From Liolophura sinensis (lineage: Eukaryota > Mollusca > Polyplacophora > Chitonida > Chitonidae), in NCBI RefSeq assembly GCF_032854445.1, contig NC_088300.1, positions 32,593,608-32,657,607 on the forward strand: 64,000 bases of DNA, in the 5' to 3' direction. A program made the translations under genes and the position numbers. Within the stretch, counting starts at the first letter, position 1. Each line of letters begins with the position of its first letter. The notes beneath the pieces are model-generated. The model ran no database searches. It was not told the origin of the DNA and saw only the letters and a program-made list of their open reading frames with translations. Positions 1 through 12,965 of the stretch are shown here, one piece after another.

Positions 1-447
1 CATTGAACAGATCAGAATGTCAGCAGCCTAACCCATTATCATGTTCACATTGAACAGATCGGAATGTCAGCAGCCTATCCCATTATCATGTTCACATTGA
101 ACAGATCAGAATGTCAGCAGCCTGTCCCATTATCATGTTCGCATTGAACAGATCGGAGTGTCAGCAGCCTATCCCATTATCATGCTCACATTGAACAGAT
201 CAGAATGTCAGCAGCCTATCCCATTATCATGCACAAATTGAACAGATCAGAATGTCAGCAGCCTATCCCATTATCACGTTCACATTGAACAGATCAGAAT
301 GTCAGCAGCCTATCCCATTATCGTGCACAAATTGAACAGATCAGAATGTCAGCAGCCTATCCCATTATCATGTTCACATTGAACAGATCAGAATGTCAGC
401 AGCCTATCCCGTTATCATGTTCACATTGAACAGATCAGGATGTCAGC
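1..447. repeat. 47-bp satellite array
   Basis: About 9.5 head-to-tail copies of a 47-bp unit, starting at 1, 48, 95, 142 and so on to 424, each beginning near CATTGAACAGATCAGAATG. Copies differ by only a few substitutions and keep exact length. The array runs off the left edge of the window, so its full size is unknown. It ends just before a MITE. Confidence 0.95.
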
Positions 448-456
448 CACCCATGT

Positions 457-738
457 TAAAGGATACATCAAAAGGTTCTAATAAAATGAGTATGGCTTTA
501 AAGAAAATAAAGGAAGACATGCAAAAAAAAGAAAAAAAAAAACTCTACCCCCGATAAAAGTGTTTTGACAACTATCACCGTTGACATCTCGACGACAGGT
601 TACTTAATTTTCGGACTGACCCCAGGAGCCTTAGGAAAACTGTAGTTTAAAACAGTTTTCATGCCTTGGGACTGTATCTGCTAGGCCATGACATATATTC
701 CATATTCAGAAATAAAAAGCGTTTCATGTATCCTTTTA
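457..738. mobile_element. MITE-like element, family A, copy 1
   Basis: Terminal inverted repeats flank about 280 bp. The left end reads TAAAGGATACATCAAA and the right end, reverse-complemented, reads TAAAAGGATACATGAAA. No coding sequence is visible inside. A diverged second copy lies at 10430-10633 and shares internal sequence (a stretch like GACTGACCNCAGG and the right end). This supports a non-autonomous DNA transposon. Confidence 0.65.
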
Positions 739-3359
739 GAGACAGCTATTCCACCTGCTAATCCCCCAATAGGACTGCCATTAATTACCTCCCTTGAAGC
801 CATGTTTAAAATGTTTGTATTTATGTACTGAGCTGAAGTTTTGCATTCCTGTGTCTCCTACTCTAAGCTCTTCAGTAGCCATGCTACCAAATGTAAGTTT
901 TAGCAACAGTATGTTCTTCAAACATAGCTGGTGAATGCCTGAACCTCAGTCGTATGTGTATCTCTATCTGGCCACACCTGTGTCACAACTACCCGGTATG
1001 CTGAAAGTGAAAGGTACACTTAATGTGGTTGGTGTCACACTAACCTCTAGGTATATTTTGTTATCTTATCCCCATCCCAACGAAAATGTTTTGACTGTTT
1101 AGATCCATAGTCATAACTAGGTTGAAGACATGCTATGATACATATGAATTATGAGAACCTAAATTTATTTATGGTTGTTAAAGTAGGTAAATGTGCTGTG
1201 GGAATTTGAATTTTGCAATTTAGAATTCATACTGGCTAGTTTTTTTTCCCCACAAAGGACCTAAAAGCAACATAGATGTACTTGTCGCGATGCAAGTAAA
1301 ACCCTGCAGCTACTTCCGTCATGGTTGTGGTGAGCCTGTCCTCTCTACAAATTTGATTGGTTCACATGTTTAAAGTTCTGATCAAATTAACACATATACA
1401 TGTACGCTGGGGAGTGGATTATTTTACAGCCTGTTCTCTCTCTTTAGTTACATGCATAATTGTTGTGTGGCAAGTAATACTCCGTATGCCTGTATTCTCT
1501 CCCTCTCTCTCTCTCTTCTCCATACTGATGCTTTGGAACATACCTGAAATATTTTTCTCTTAAAATGTGAAAATTCCTCAATCTATTCACTGCCAAAATA
1601 AATGCATTTTTATGACCACATTACAGTAAAATTTTTTCTTAATTTTAGTCGGCCAAGTACAAAAAATTCAAGTGTTCGTACTAGATTATGTGACTCATTT
1701 TTTAAATGTGTTATCAGGCCCTGGTGAAACATGTATGTCAAAAAGAGTAGTTTAAAAGCTAGAGCTTGTGTTATTCTGCAAACTATTCCCTGGGGTTGTA
1801 TGGTTTAGGGTGATTGGGTTCTCCTACGTTTGACATAAGTTTGACCTGTAAATTACACGTCCCAGGTACGAAGATTCAGCAGTACACTAACAGGTACATG
1901 TAATGGAAATATTCAATCTTTTCATCAACCTCCTAAAGCACATGTTTTTTCAGTGGAATTTATATTAATACATATTTTGTGAAATCAGTGCTAAAGTGAT
2001 TTGTTTGTTTTCACTTGAGATGATAACTTCATAAAGCTGAGTAAATTATTTCTCTCCACCCCATTAGTTTTCTGAGAATGTTTTCAAATGTTGGTTGCAG
2101 ATGTTAGGGTTGAATGGGTTGAGGAATTAGTGTGCATGTAGGTTAGAAGATGTGGGTTAATTTCAAGAGATGGTACGGTGACATGACAAAATCTTCTGAA
2201 ACTGATTATTACGTGGCTTTTCTGATAAAAGGGAGAAAGCTATGCTCGCAAATAGATGTCTTTTGCATGAATGACTGTGCCGATATATACATGGACGCTG
2301 TGAAATCTTCATTGACTTTAGTATTAAATGTGTGTTTGGACTGATAAGTGCACGCTTTTAACCCTTACAGGGCAAGCTTCAAGTGTGAATGTTTATGTGG
2401 CTAAGTAGACTCTAACTCTTCAGTCCTCTTAAAGTCCATAGGTATCAATGTCCATGGCAGAGGTATTGGTGTAAAGTTACGTGTTAAAAAATTGTGCCTC
2501 CCAAAAATTGTTATTAAATTGCAAGTTTTTGTGTAGAATTCTGTTTATAGTGGAAATAAGAATAATATGCAAAGTTTTGACATTCGTTATGTGACATGGG
2601 TTGCATAACAAAACACTTGTGGGGGAATGCGTGCAGTGAAAACCTGTGCTGATATATAGTAGGTTTACTTTAAACTGGTAATCATGCAAGCTAATCAGTG
2701 GATTAACTTGGCGTGCTGTGAACACTGTGATACCATGCCACAAAAGAGGGCCCCTCAATGTTTCAGCTACATGCCCAATATAAAAGTGGTTATTAACATT
2801 ATTGAAGTTTTTTTTAAATCAAAATTGGTGTTTTACAAACACAGCATATTTCTGGGAAGAATTGTTCAAAAGTTTTATCTGATAATAATAAGTTTGGTAT
2901 TAAGTCACATCATAAGTTTTAAAGTTTTTTTTAGTTTTTAGCAAAACCCAGCAACTACGTGAAATACAATTATACAGAGATAATTATACTTCATATTTAA
3001 TATACTGTTACAAATTCCTTTTGATCCAACCACAAAACTGAAGTCATAGTATGAGAAAGGTTGTCAGTAACTTGCCGAAGGTCTATGGTTTTATACCCAA
3101 GTCCTTTTGGATTTCTTCACCCATTAAGCTGACAGAACTCATGTAAAAATGAAGAATTGTAGAGTTTGTTGTTTAAAGACAGTAGAAAGAACAAATCATA
3201 AGGAATTATAGTTTTGCTTGTGTTTTAGTGACCGATGACCAAATTGATTCATTGTTACTCCGAAAAAGTTAGTTCATACTGCAAACAAGGTATTCGTTAA
3301 TCAACTCACCCAATGCCATTGATTCCACAATCAATTTTTTTTTTTTTGATATATTTCAG
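739..3359. other. Upstream or first-intron DNA of ABCD4, no exon recognised
   Basis: The missing start-codon exon of ABCD4 may lie here or further left. The first recognised exon needs a donor that leaves two bases of a codon; I found no convincing match. No other open frame here resembles a known protein. Confidence 0.5.
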
Positions 3360-6300
3360 ATTTCACTTTGACTTGACATTTTTTAAACGTTTCCTGAAGT
3401 TGTCGAAGATTCTGTTCCCGTCCTGTTTCCATGTCGTCACTTTGCTCTTTGCCTTCCTACTGACACTGTCTCTCCTGGGTAAGTTAGTGGAAATTGACCT
3501 CGTTATGAACTGCAATTAGTAAAACTATGTTGTAGTATTTCTTGTCATACTCACAGTAATTATGGATGCGTGATTTATGATGTACAGACTGAAAGTTTCT
3601 AATTGTGACATACAGCTCTACCAGTTGCTTGATTGCTTTGGTAAAATTTGTCATCGTGCGTGTATCTTTGAACATTGGTCATTCAGTTAATAAGGCGACT
3701 GAGTTTAAGACAACAAACGCTGCAGGTTTGTCGCATCTGTATGTGTGCTTGTCAGTGATAACTGGCTGTTTTGTGACGTGGCATTTTGTCTGTCTGTTAC
3801 TCAGAGCTATTTCAGTTTTCGTTACCTTGCAATACCTTTGTTGGAATCCTTGTCATCATGCCTTTTTTAGGATTGCTTTTTATTCATTTTTTATTGTTGG
3901 TTAGCGTGCTAGCGCAGCGTAATGACCCAGGAATCTCTTACCAATGTAGCTGCTGTGAGTTCAAGTCCAGCTCATGCTGGCTTCCTCTCCGACCGTACGT
4001 GGGGAGGTCTGCCAGCAACCTGTGGATGGTCGTGGGTTTCCACCCACCATAATGTTGGCTGCCATCGTATAAGTGAAATATTCTTGAGTACGGCATAAAG
4101 CACCAATCAAATAAATAAATAAATCATTTTTTATTTCATCCGTGTGCACATTGGCGTAAATATGTTCACGTCTTAACGTTTACTGTAATTCGAGGAGGAT
4201 AAATATGAATTGAAATAGGCATTTTTGACGCCACACCTATTTCCTTATTGCTTTGTGTTACTCTGTGCAAACAGGTGAAAGTTTAGATAACTTTTAGAAA
4301 CTTTAGATGTGCCTATATTGCTGATTGTATTGTAATAATTTGTCTGACATGCCTTTTTTTTGGGGGGGGGGTGCATGTGTGCATGTGAGCGCATGCGAAT
4401 TCAGTACATCTAGCATATTATTAATAATTATTAAGTTCAGTCAGAATATGTGAGTTTTAAGTTGTTACACACAAAAAAAAAAAAAACCCAGGGCATGTCC
4501 CTTTGTGACGGGATGTTGTTGCTCTGTGGTATAAAGCTGGAGTAAATCACTGCATTTTGAAAATTGTCCACAAAACTTTTAAAAATTTTAAGACTTACCA
4601 TACAGATCATCTAATATAAATTTTTGAGGTAATAAAATTCATCGATTACGTGTAATATTATTTATTGTATGTGCAGGTCCATGTTATGATGGATTTATTG
4701 CCCCACCATGATGTAGAGTGACAACGTTGCGTGGCACAAAGGGACATTGCCATGATGTCATAATGTCGGAATTTGAAAGCTTTACATAATTTCTGTTTAC
4801 ATTTGTGTTTACAGAGCAGTATGTGGTGTTCAACATTGGTCTGGTGCCAAGCAAATTTTACAAGGTTCTAGGGGATAAAGATCGGTCAGGTTTCATTAGC
4901 CATTCCGTCACCGCTCTGCTGCTCATCTTAGCTGAAGCATTTGTGAGTTCACAAGATGGAGTCTTTATATGTGCTCCATTATAGCTCTTGTTCCAAACAG
5001 TGCTGCTGCAGTAAAATAGTTTAACAACGTCTGTGTTTCTTTATCTTTATGATTGAAAAATCGGAATTTACAATTCCATTATGCCCTCTCCATTCCTACA
5101 TGTGCTTATCATAAAGGCCTAAATGAATTATCAATGACGATAAATGAATTACCATTATCAGTAAATCCCTGCCTTTCATTGATATCAATAATTCATTTAT
5201 TATTGATAAAACATTTATTGATGTGGCTGAATAAGTGAAGTAATGTTTTCGGTTATCATTTCCACCTTTTGCGAGAAAAATATTTATGGTATTCAACTTT
5301 CATGGTGCAATATTCTATTAAGTTAGGGAAGATCTTGAAGGAATGAAAAGCATCTTGTGGTTTTTCATTTCTACCTCTCAAAAAAGTTTTAAGGTATTCA
5401 GCCATCTCTGTACAACATTAAATCTCTGCAGTGTCCTCTATATAAGGCCTAATAACACTGAACAAGTAGATACGATTATGATATTAAAATTCTAATCTTT
5501 AAAGCAAGGTAGTTGGATCAAGGTTTAAAAACTGAAACTCCACAGTATGACAGATTTTGTTGAATACAGCTTATGCGCTTAATTATAACTTCCAGCTGTG
5601 TCACATATTCGTTTGGAGTAAGACTCGAAACTTTCAATTTTCTGGCAGAATTTTCCAGGCGGCGGCGTGTTTGTTTACAAACGACTAGTCCCCTACTAGA
5701 CTAGTTGAGCAAAGACGACCTGTCAGTGTTACTAGCTCGGTCGCTATTTCTGGTGACCTTTCAGGTTCCTCTGAGTTAAGTTGATTGCCTAATGTTCATT
5801 TCATCTTGTAATTACTTGTAACTGAAAAAAATTCGTAAACGGACAATAAGGTTAGTCTGTCTCATAATTAAGATCTAGAACTTATAAATATTGGACATTC
5901 ACCTCAGTAGACAGCTCTCGTGGGCAACATTCTTTAGGCTCCAGCCAGTCCTGGAAGTTCAGGTGACAAGGAAATTCTGTTAAGATGTACGGATGTGAAA
6001 AAATGCATTCTGACTTCGTTACATAATAATAGCCAGATCTCTAAACTTCAAAAGCTTGTAGTTGAAAAACCAATCAAAAAGCTCCAAATAAACATTTCAG
6101 AACAACTCGGGGGGAAAATAATATTTTCCCCAACTTATCCAACTACCAAGGTTTTCACTTGAGATGACGATTATTTTGAATAAAAGTCCATAAAGAATAA
6201 TAAACGTTGGCTTGAGTGCCAAATGAGGAGTTAAAATTAACCACAAAATGTCAATGAGACCAGTGTGAACTAAATCTACTCTTTATACTTTAACTGTGAA

Positions 6301-9300
6301 CAATGTCAATGGCTTCTGAGTTCAGGTTAAGTTTTAAATATAAAATACGTCTTACCGGTATTAGCTAATACACTTTCGAAGAACTGGGCCCCACCAGTAC
6401 TACATCACCAGTTTTCCCACAAATCGCCTCAGGAACACCAGGAATGAAAACTAGACTACGCAGCTTATTGTAAATCTTCAACATTTTGAACCCCTATAGC
6501 ACTTTTTTCTGTGGAATTTCTACATAATTTATCAATTATAATGAAAATGATTAGTTTGTATCGCAAATTATGCAGTTTAAAAAAACTGCTATTTCTCTAC
6601 ACACTGTAGTTCTCTCAAAATATTTCAAAATATTGGCTTGCAGAGGTATCTGAAAAGGTTGAAGAATTAAAATAGGTTAGAGTTACTTTAGGTGGAAAAG
6701 GCACCCTGGTATTTACAAGTCCCTCTGTGTTTATAAATGTGATGACATATTTATAGTGAAGTAATAATATATCTCATTATTTAGGTTTAGGAGATGGTCA
6801 GATGTATAAACATGAAATTTTCTTTTTTCGTTTTTGTTTTTCAGATAAAAAGTACACTCACTTATGCCACAAATGTCATGTATATCACCTGGAGGAAAGG
6901 CTTGTGTTTATATTTACATTCCCAGTACTTCAAGAATGTCCTGTTCTATCAGGTCAATGTCCTGGAGAAAAAGGTTGATAATCCGTACGTATGGGGAGAA
7001 AGTCTGAAACCCACGATGAAAGTGAAGCTGGTGTAAAAAGAAAGAGAAAAAGATTTCTGTAGTCTACATGTATTCCAGCTTTTTTTTTAAGGAAGGTGGG
7101 GGGATTATTTACTAGCCAGCATTATGGTGGGAGAAATGGTGGGCAGAGCTCTTAGATCTTTTCAGATCTTCACCTGGGCATATGTACTTTCTTACCACAA
7201 ATCTGTGAAAGAAAAGATACTTTTTATATATTTTTAATAAAATAAAACATGTATCTTATACATGAAAAAAATGAGAAATGCCTTGAAAGAAAAAAAAAAC
7301 AAGGAAAGAAAAAGCAACCACCTCCATTCATTTTTTTTTTGCTGAGTTTGTAATCATAATGTGTTGATGTTTTCAGAGATCAACGCATCACGCAGGATGT
7401 AGATAAGATGTGCAGCGCCTTCAGTCAGATTCTCACGCCCCTGATTATCTCCCCTTTCACCATTGGCTATTACCTGTACCAGGCATATTCCTCGTACGTA
7501 CACTGAAGTACCTTCTGTGCTTTTACTGTTTTGCCCTGTGTGTTTATTAGAGGTAAGGAATTAATTTCTTTTTTTTTTTTAAATAAGTTTATTGAGAATT
7601 GATATGGAATTACAAAGTAGGACTTGGCTTTCACTGTTTCTACAGGCTTTTCATGTTTCCACAGTGGATATTTTCTCTTCCTTCATCAAAGCATTGTTAC
7701 AGGTACATTCAGCATGTAATGGTTAATTGATACACTACTTCTTAAATGCGCATACACTTCTGTCAGATATTTTTGTTCAGATGAAGCTGTATGTGTAGTT
7801 ACAAATAACATTTTGACAACCATAAGTTTTGATATTTTTTTTTATTTTATTTCTTTTGATGCAGAATTGGTGAAAGTATTCAGCATTGTTAGATATATAT
7901 ATATATATATATATTTCAGGACTGGTTACATTGGGCCAGTCAGTGTCGTGTGCTTCTTCCTAGTAGCCACTGTAATCAACAAGTTTTTGATGTCACCTGT
8001 AGTTAATTACGTTTACAAACAAGAGAGAATGGAAGGAAATTTCAGGTAAGTCAGACACCTACCTACAAGAAATTTTACTAATATAATGTAATTCTAAAGG
8101 TCTAATAAATTAAGCTGCTCGATTTCTTCAGCATGTTAAGCGTAGGTAAAAACAAATTCAACATTGCTTGTGGTTTATATGAGTTAAGAACTTCTGACTT
8201 TATGATTGGCTGTAAAGAAGTTGATTATCAGGAGACATTAGTTGACACTTTTGAAACAAAAGATTTTTAACAAATGTACTAATTAAGCATTCTTATTAAT
8301 TTTCAGGTTTAAGCACATGCAAATGAGGACACACTCAGAGTCTGTGGCATTCTATCGCTCCGGTTCATTGGAGGAAGAAAAGACCAATCATAGACTGGAA
8401 AATCTGATTCAAACTCAGCATGGACTTATACGAAGAGAATATGCTCTGAATTGTGAGTCCTGATTCTTCTTTTCTTTGAACCCTAATGGTTTGTCAGTTT
8501 TCATTTCAATGCCGTTATTATATTTTATTTTATTCCATCACCCACTCATTCGGGATCAAGCCCAGCTCATGCTCGCTTGCTTCTCCGGCCGTATGTGGGA
8601 AGGTCTGCCAGCAGCCTGCAGATGGCTGTTGCTTTCCTGTTTTCTTCCCACCATAATGCTTGCTGTCATCGTATAAGTGAAATTTTTTGTAGTATGGCAT
8701 AAAATCAATCAAACAAATAAATAAATAAATAACTGTTTCAGGAGTAAGTATGTTTGTCGTGTTTGTCTGATGAAAGCTTATTCAGTTGCCCCCATCCAGA
8801 AATGCAACAGCCGTAGTTAAAGTATAAAATATCCTTAATATTGCCAAACTAATTAATAAAATGAACCTCCCTACCTCCATCTTCAGACTAATCGCAGAAA
8901 ACTTACCTGATCTCTTGGTTTACTCTTGTGCCATGCCGAATTTGTACAAAGTTGTGATGATGAATATGATTATCTGATCTCGTGACAAAAATTTCTTTGC
9001 ATATCATTTTTACCTTGATTTGACAAAAAAGCAACTGTGTGTTAATCTTTGTGACTGTCAGTCAACAGTTACAACAGTATTCAAATTTTGAGACACTGTA
9101 GTAATAGCGTCGATGCAATTTGTTTTCCTCCTTTTTTATCCTTAGTTTTCATCAATATTTGTGACTACGTGGGAAGCATCCTCAGTTACATTGCCCTGGC
9201 CGTTCCCATATTTGCGGGGAGATATGACGATCTATCACCATCAAGTCTGTCTGCTTTGATCAGTAAGGTTAGGAAAAATTGTGAATGGTATTGTTACTAC

Positions 9301-12300
9301 CATGGTAATTAAGTTTTGCACCATGTTACGTAATCGCTGTTACCATGGTAATTAATTGCTGTTATCATGGTATGTACTGTAATTGTTTTATATCGTGGGC
9401 GTTTCAACATATTATCTTTCTCCAGAAATAAAACCTCTCATGTTGTCCCATTTATTGGACACCAACATGGAGGTTGAACTGAATGTCAGTCATTAGGTAA
9501 ACAAGTGTAAAACAAAAAAAGAACAATTTTTTTTTCTATTTTTTTTTTTGGCAAAAATTTAATCAGTATTAAAAGATTTGATTGTATAATCACAGACCTA
9601 GTAAGTAGAAATACCTGTATGTATGCTGATGTGTGATGAGTTTTTTTTGTTAATTGTAGAATGCCTTTGTGTGTATCTACCTGATCAGCTGTTTTACAAA
9701 GTTGATTGACATGGCTGCTGTGGCTACAGACGTGGCAGGTACGGCACATAGGTAAGCTGAGGTCCCGATACCATGTAGGATATGGCTTGGGTGTTTTCAT
9801 CATAGATCCCTAGCAACCTGCGGATGATCGTGGGTTTCCCCCGGGCTCTGCCCGGTTTCCACCCACCATAATGCTGGCCGCCGTCGTATAAGTGAAATAT
9901 TCTTGAGTACGGCGCAAAACACCAATCAAAAAAAAAAAAAAAAAAAAAAAAATCATAGATCCCTCGATTTATCAAAGCTCAAATGACAGTGTTACTTGTT
10001 AACACTGCATCAGCTGAGGATGTTCTGAGAATCGTTTACATCTGAACCAGCCAAAAAACTTCACTCAAAGGAATTGAAAGGTTACATGAAAAGGAACTCT
10101 AAAACAAAGATTTCAGGAATTTGGAGGTGTTTTTATACCTGTTTACCAATGTATATTATGCATATTTTCTTTCAACGTTCGGATTTTTCAAGAAATTATG
10201 TCACCATTGACCATGCTTGGAACTGTGTGAACACCCCGAAGTTCCCTGAGCCCAGTGAACCATGTCGCTATAGTGTGGGCAAAGTGACCTGTACACATAT
10301 ACTGCATGCCTTCTTCAGGTCAGCTAGGTGCCCCCTCTGCGGCCCCACACCCTTCCTGATTCGGTCTATTCCCCACGCCCCTGTCCCATTTGGGCAGACC
10401 CATTCAGTCTGCCCCCTGCAGGGTGCTTTTTAAAGAGGGATCATGGTTGACGTCACCGCTACAAGCTACTTAAATTTCTGACTGACCGCAGGGGACTTAA
10501 CAAGAAAACTATACTTTGAAGCCATTTTTACTCCCCAGTGTGAAATTTGAAAAATTGGTTTGCACTGTTGTTATTGCACATCCTAATGTGTACCACTAAG
10601 AAATAAAAACCAAAGCGTTTCATGTATCCTTTAAGAATTCAGAATTTACATGCATAGGTTGGGGTTCACATACAGTGTAATGAGATTTATGTGTGAGTGA
10701 CAGTGTCTGAAGCACTGATAGTTATAACACTGATAGCTATAACACCTTCTCAAAGTGTCTTGTGCCTTCTTCATCAGAAATTCAGTGTGACTAATATGAC
10801 CACAATGACACTGTGTTGTCAAAAAAGAACAACTTTCAAGAATGAACACCAAAAATAATGCCGAAATTATATCTGCAAAAACACTGTAACAGAACTGGTT
10901 AAACAAATGTTGATTGTGCAACAACGACTTCGGGATTAAAACCTCAACAATAGCAACTAGTTTGTGTGATTGCAAGTATGAAAGTGAAACGAGGGATACT
11001 CTTCAGTTTTCTGCCATATAGTAAAGGCTAACCTGCAAAAAAGGCTAACCTGCAAAAAAGGCTAACCTGCTAAAAAGGCTAATCTGCAAAAAAGGCTAAC
11101 CTGCTAAAAAGGCTAAGCTGCAAAAAAGGCTAACCTGCAAAAAACAGTGTGTTTTCATTGTAAATAAATTTCACACCTAGAAATTATGTCATGACTTTCA
11201 CTGTTCCATATTAGAATAGCTGAACTGTTGGAGCACATGAGTTACATTAGCGCGGAGAGTTCAGCCTCTTACTCATTCCTGGAGTCCCAAGAACACCCAA
11301 ACAGGGGAAGACCAGGGTGGGGGTGAAGACAAAGAGAAGGCAGGGGGAGACGTGGCAGAGAGGTGAGTGGGGTCATAACATGGTACCCCAGGGTTGTGAT
11401 GAAAACCTTTTTACTCTTCAGCCCCGTAGAGGTGTCATATTGTCAGTCCTGCCTGTTCATCCATCTTGTGAATCATTGTTATTCATAAATTTTGCTTTTG
11501 GTCGTTTCAGATCTCACTTGTTATGACCATGCTAAAATGTCTAGTTTATTGTCAGTTGGAAAGACCATTAAAAAGTGTTGAGGAAAATAATTGGATTTAT
11601 TTTTTTTAAGAATTTTTCTAACAGAGTAAAATTATGTTAAAAGTTCAGATTCTATGGTGGTCTGTTGCAACCCAGACGGTATCAATTACGTCACATCTGT
11701 ACGATTTTATTTATTTATTATTTATTTGATTGGTGTTTTACGCCGTACTCAAGAATATCTCACTTATACGACGGCGGCCAGCATTTTGGTGGGAGGAAAC
11801 GGGACAAAGTCCAGGGGAAAACCCAAGACCATCTGCAGGTTGCTGCCAGACCTTCTCACTTACGGCCCTATACCTTGATGCAAATAGTTTTTTTTCAAGG
11901 TCAAATCGGCAATGCATTCATAGATCTATACGTGTATGCAGTTTGAATTAAGAAATGTAGCAGTGTAATGTGTGTCAAGTAGCAAAAACCATCTGTGACA
12001 TCGCTGGTCCCATTGTGGTCCGAAAAGGCCACAATAGAATAAAATATTCAAATGCATTTTACTAGGTTAAAAAAAGTAAATCCAACTATTTTCCTGGACA
12101 GTTTTCAATGGTCCTTTCATCTTATACATACTTCATTTTTTTGTTTTCTTTGCCTTTAATTTACATATTAATCAGCATAAATTATGTGACTGTTGTTACT
12201 GGCATATCTCTGGACCTGTTCAAAGCATATTCATGAAATTTTGGCGAGTTGACCATCAAAAACTATATGGAAAATGCAGGGTGAGAAACTCTGCAGTTCT

Positions 12301-12807
12301 TGTGTTTTTGATCACTGAAAAAGTAATGTTGTTTTGTTACCCAGTAAATGAGAATCAAATGAAAGACGCATTTGCAGAAATGGCTGTATTTTTAGGTCAT
12401 CATGTTTTTTGTAAGTGATAGGTCTTGCATGTGTAGCTGTTTCATTTGAAACAGAGATTTGCATAATAATGACAATAATTAACCAGTTAATGTAAATATA
12501 GTTGGTATTCATACGGATACATAGGTGACAGTTAATGTTAGCAGTAGTGGTGGAGGCTGTGTGGAGTGTGATTTACTAGGTGGTAATAAAGTTTTGTTAT
12601 ATTCATACAGCCACATGGTATTTGTTATAGAACTTTCGTTTGTTATTTGTAACAACATTTAGTTAAGCCATTGAGCAAGTCTTTGCAATCCTTCTAATTT
12701 TTGGTTTATTTCCATGTTAATGTTTTCCACCATTTTTATTTCAACAGTTTTAATAAGTAATATATTAACTTGATATGACTCATTTTTCATCTAGTTAGAA
12801 CCCTTTA

Positions 12808-12848
<41 letters not shown>

Positions 12849-12902
12849 ATATATATATAGATATATATAGATATAGATAGATAGAGATAGATAGATAGAT
12901 AG

Positions 12903-12965
<63 letters not shown>

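Larger units (their letters stand above)
3360..9751 (+). other. ABCD4: ABCD4 exons for the transmembrane half
   Basis: Eight exons encode the membrane-spanning half. The first recognised one gives [19 protein letters not shown] followed by a hydrophobic helix. Exon 6845-6984 carries the [14 protein letters not shown] loop, exon 7377-7493 the DQRITQDV loop typical of subfamily D, exon 7920-8045 a GPVSVV helix, and exon 9146-9267 [17 protein letters not shown]. All introns are GT-AG with phases that keep the frame open. Confidence 0.93.

Noticed and set aside
1-447. Possible CRISPR-like array
   Set aside because: Direct head-to-tail satellite with no unique spacers, in animal DNA.
3961-4149. 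Open frames across SINE copies (here and at 8530, 24040, 35545, 38822, 49281)
   Set aside because: The same peptides (e.g. [23 protein letters not shown]) recur because the SINE recurs; no coding role.
5640-5780. CpG-richer patch in an ABCD4 intron as an alternative promoter
   Set aside because: No TATA, no start exon or open frame, and the patch is short.
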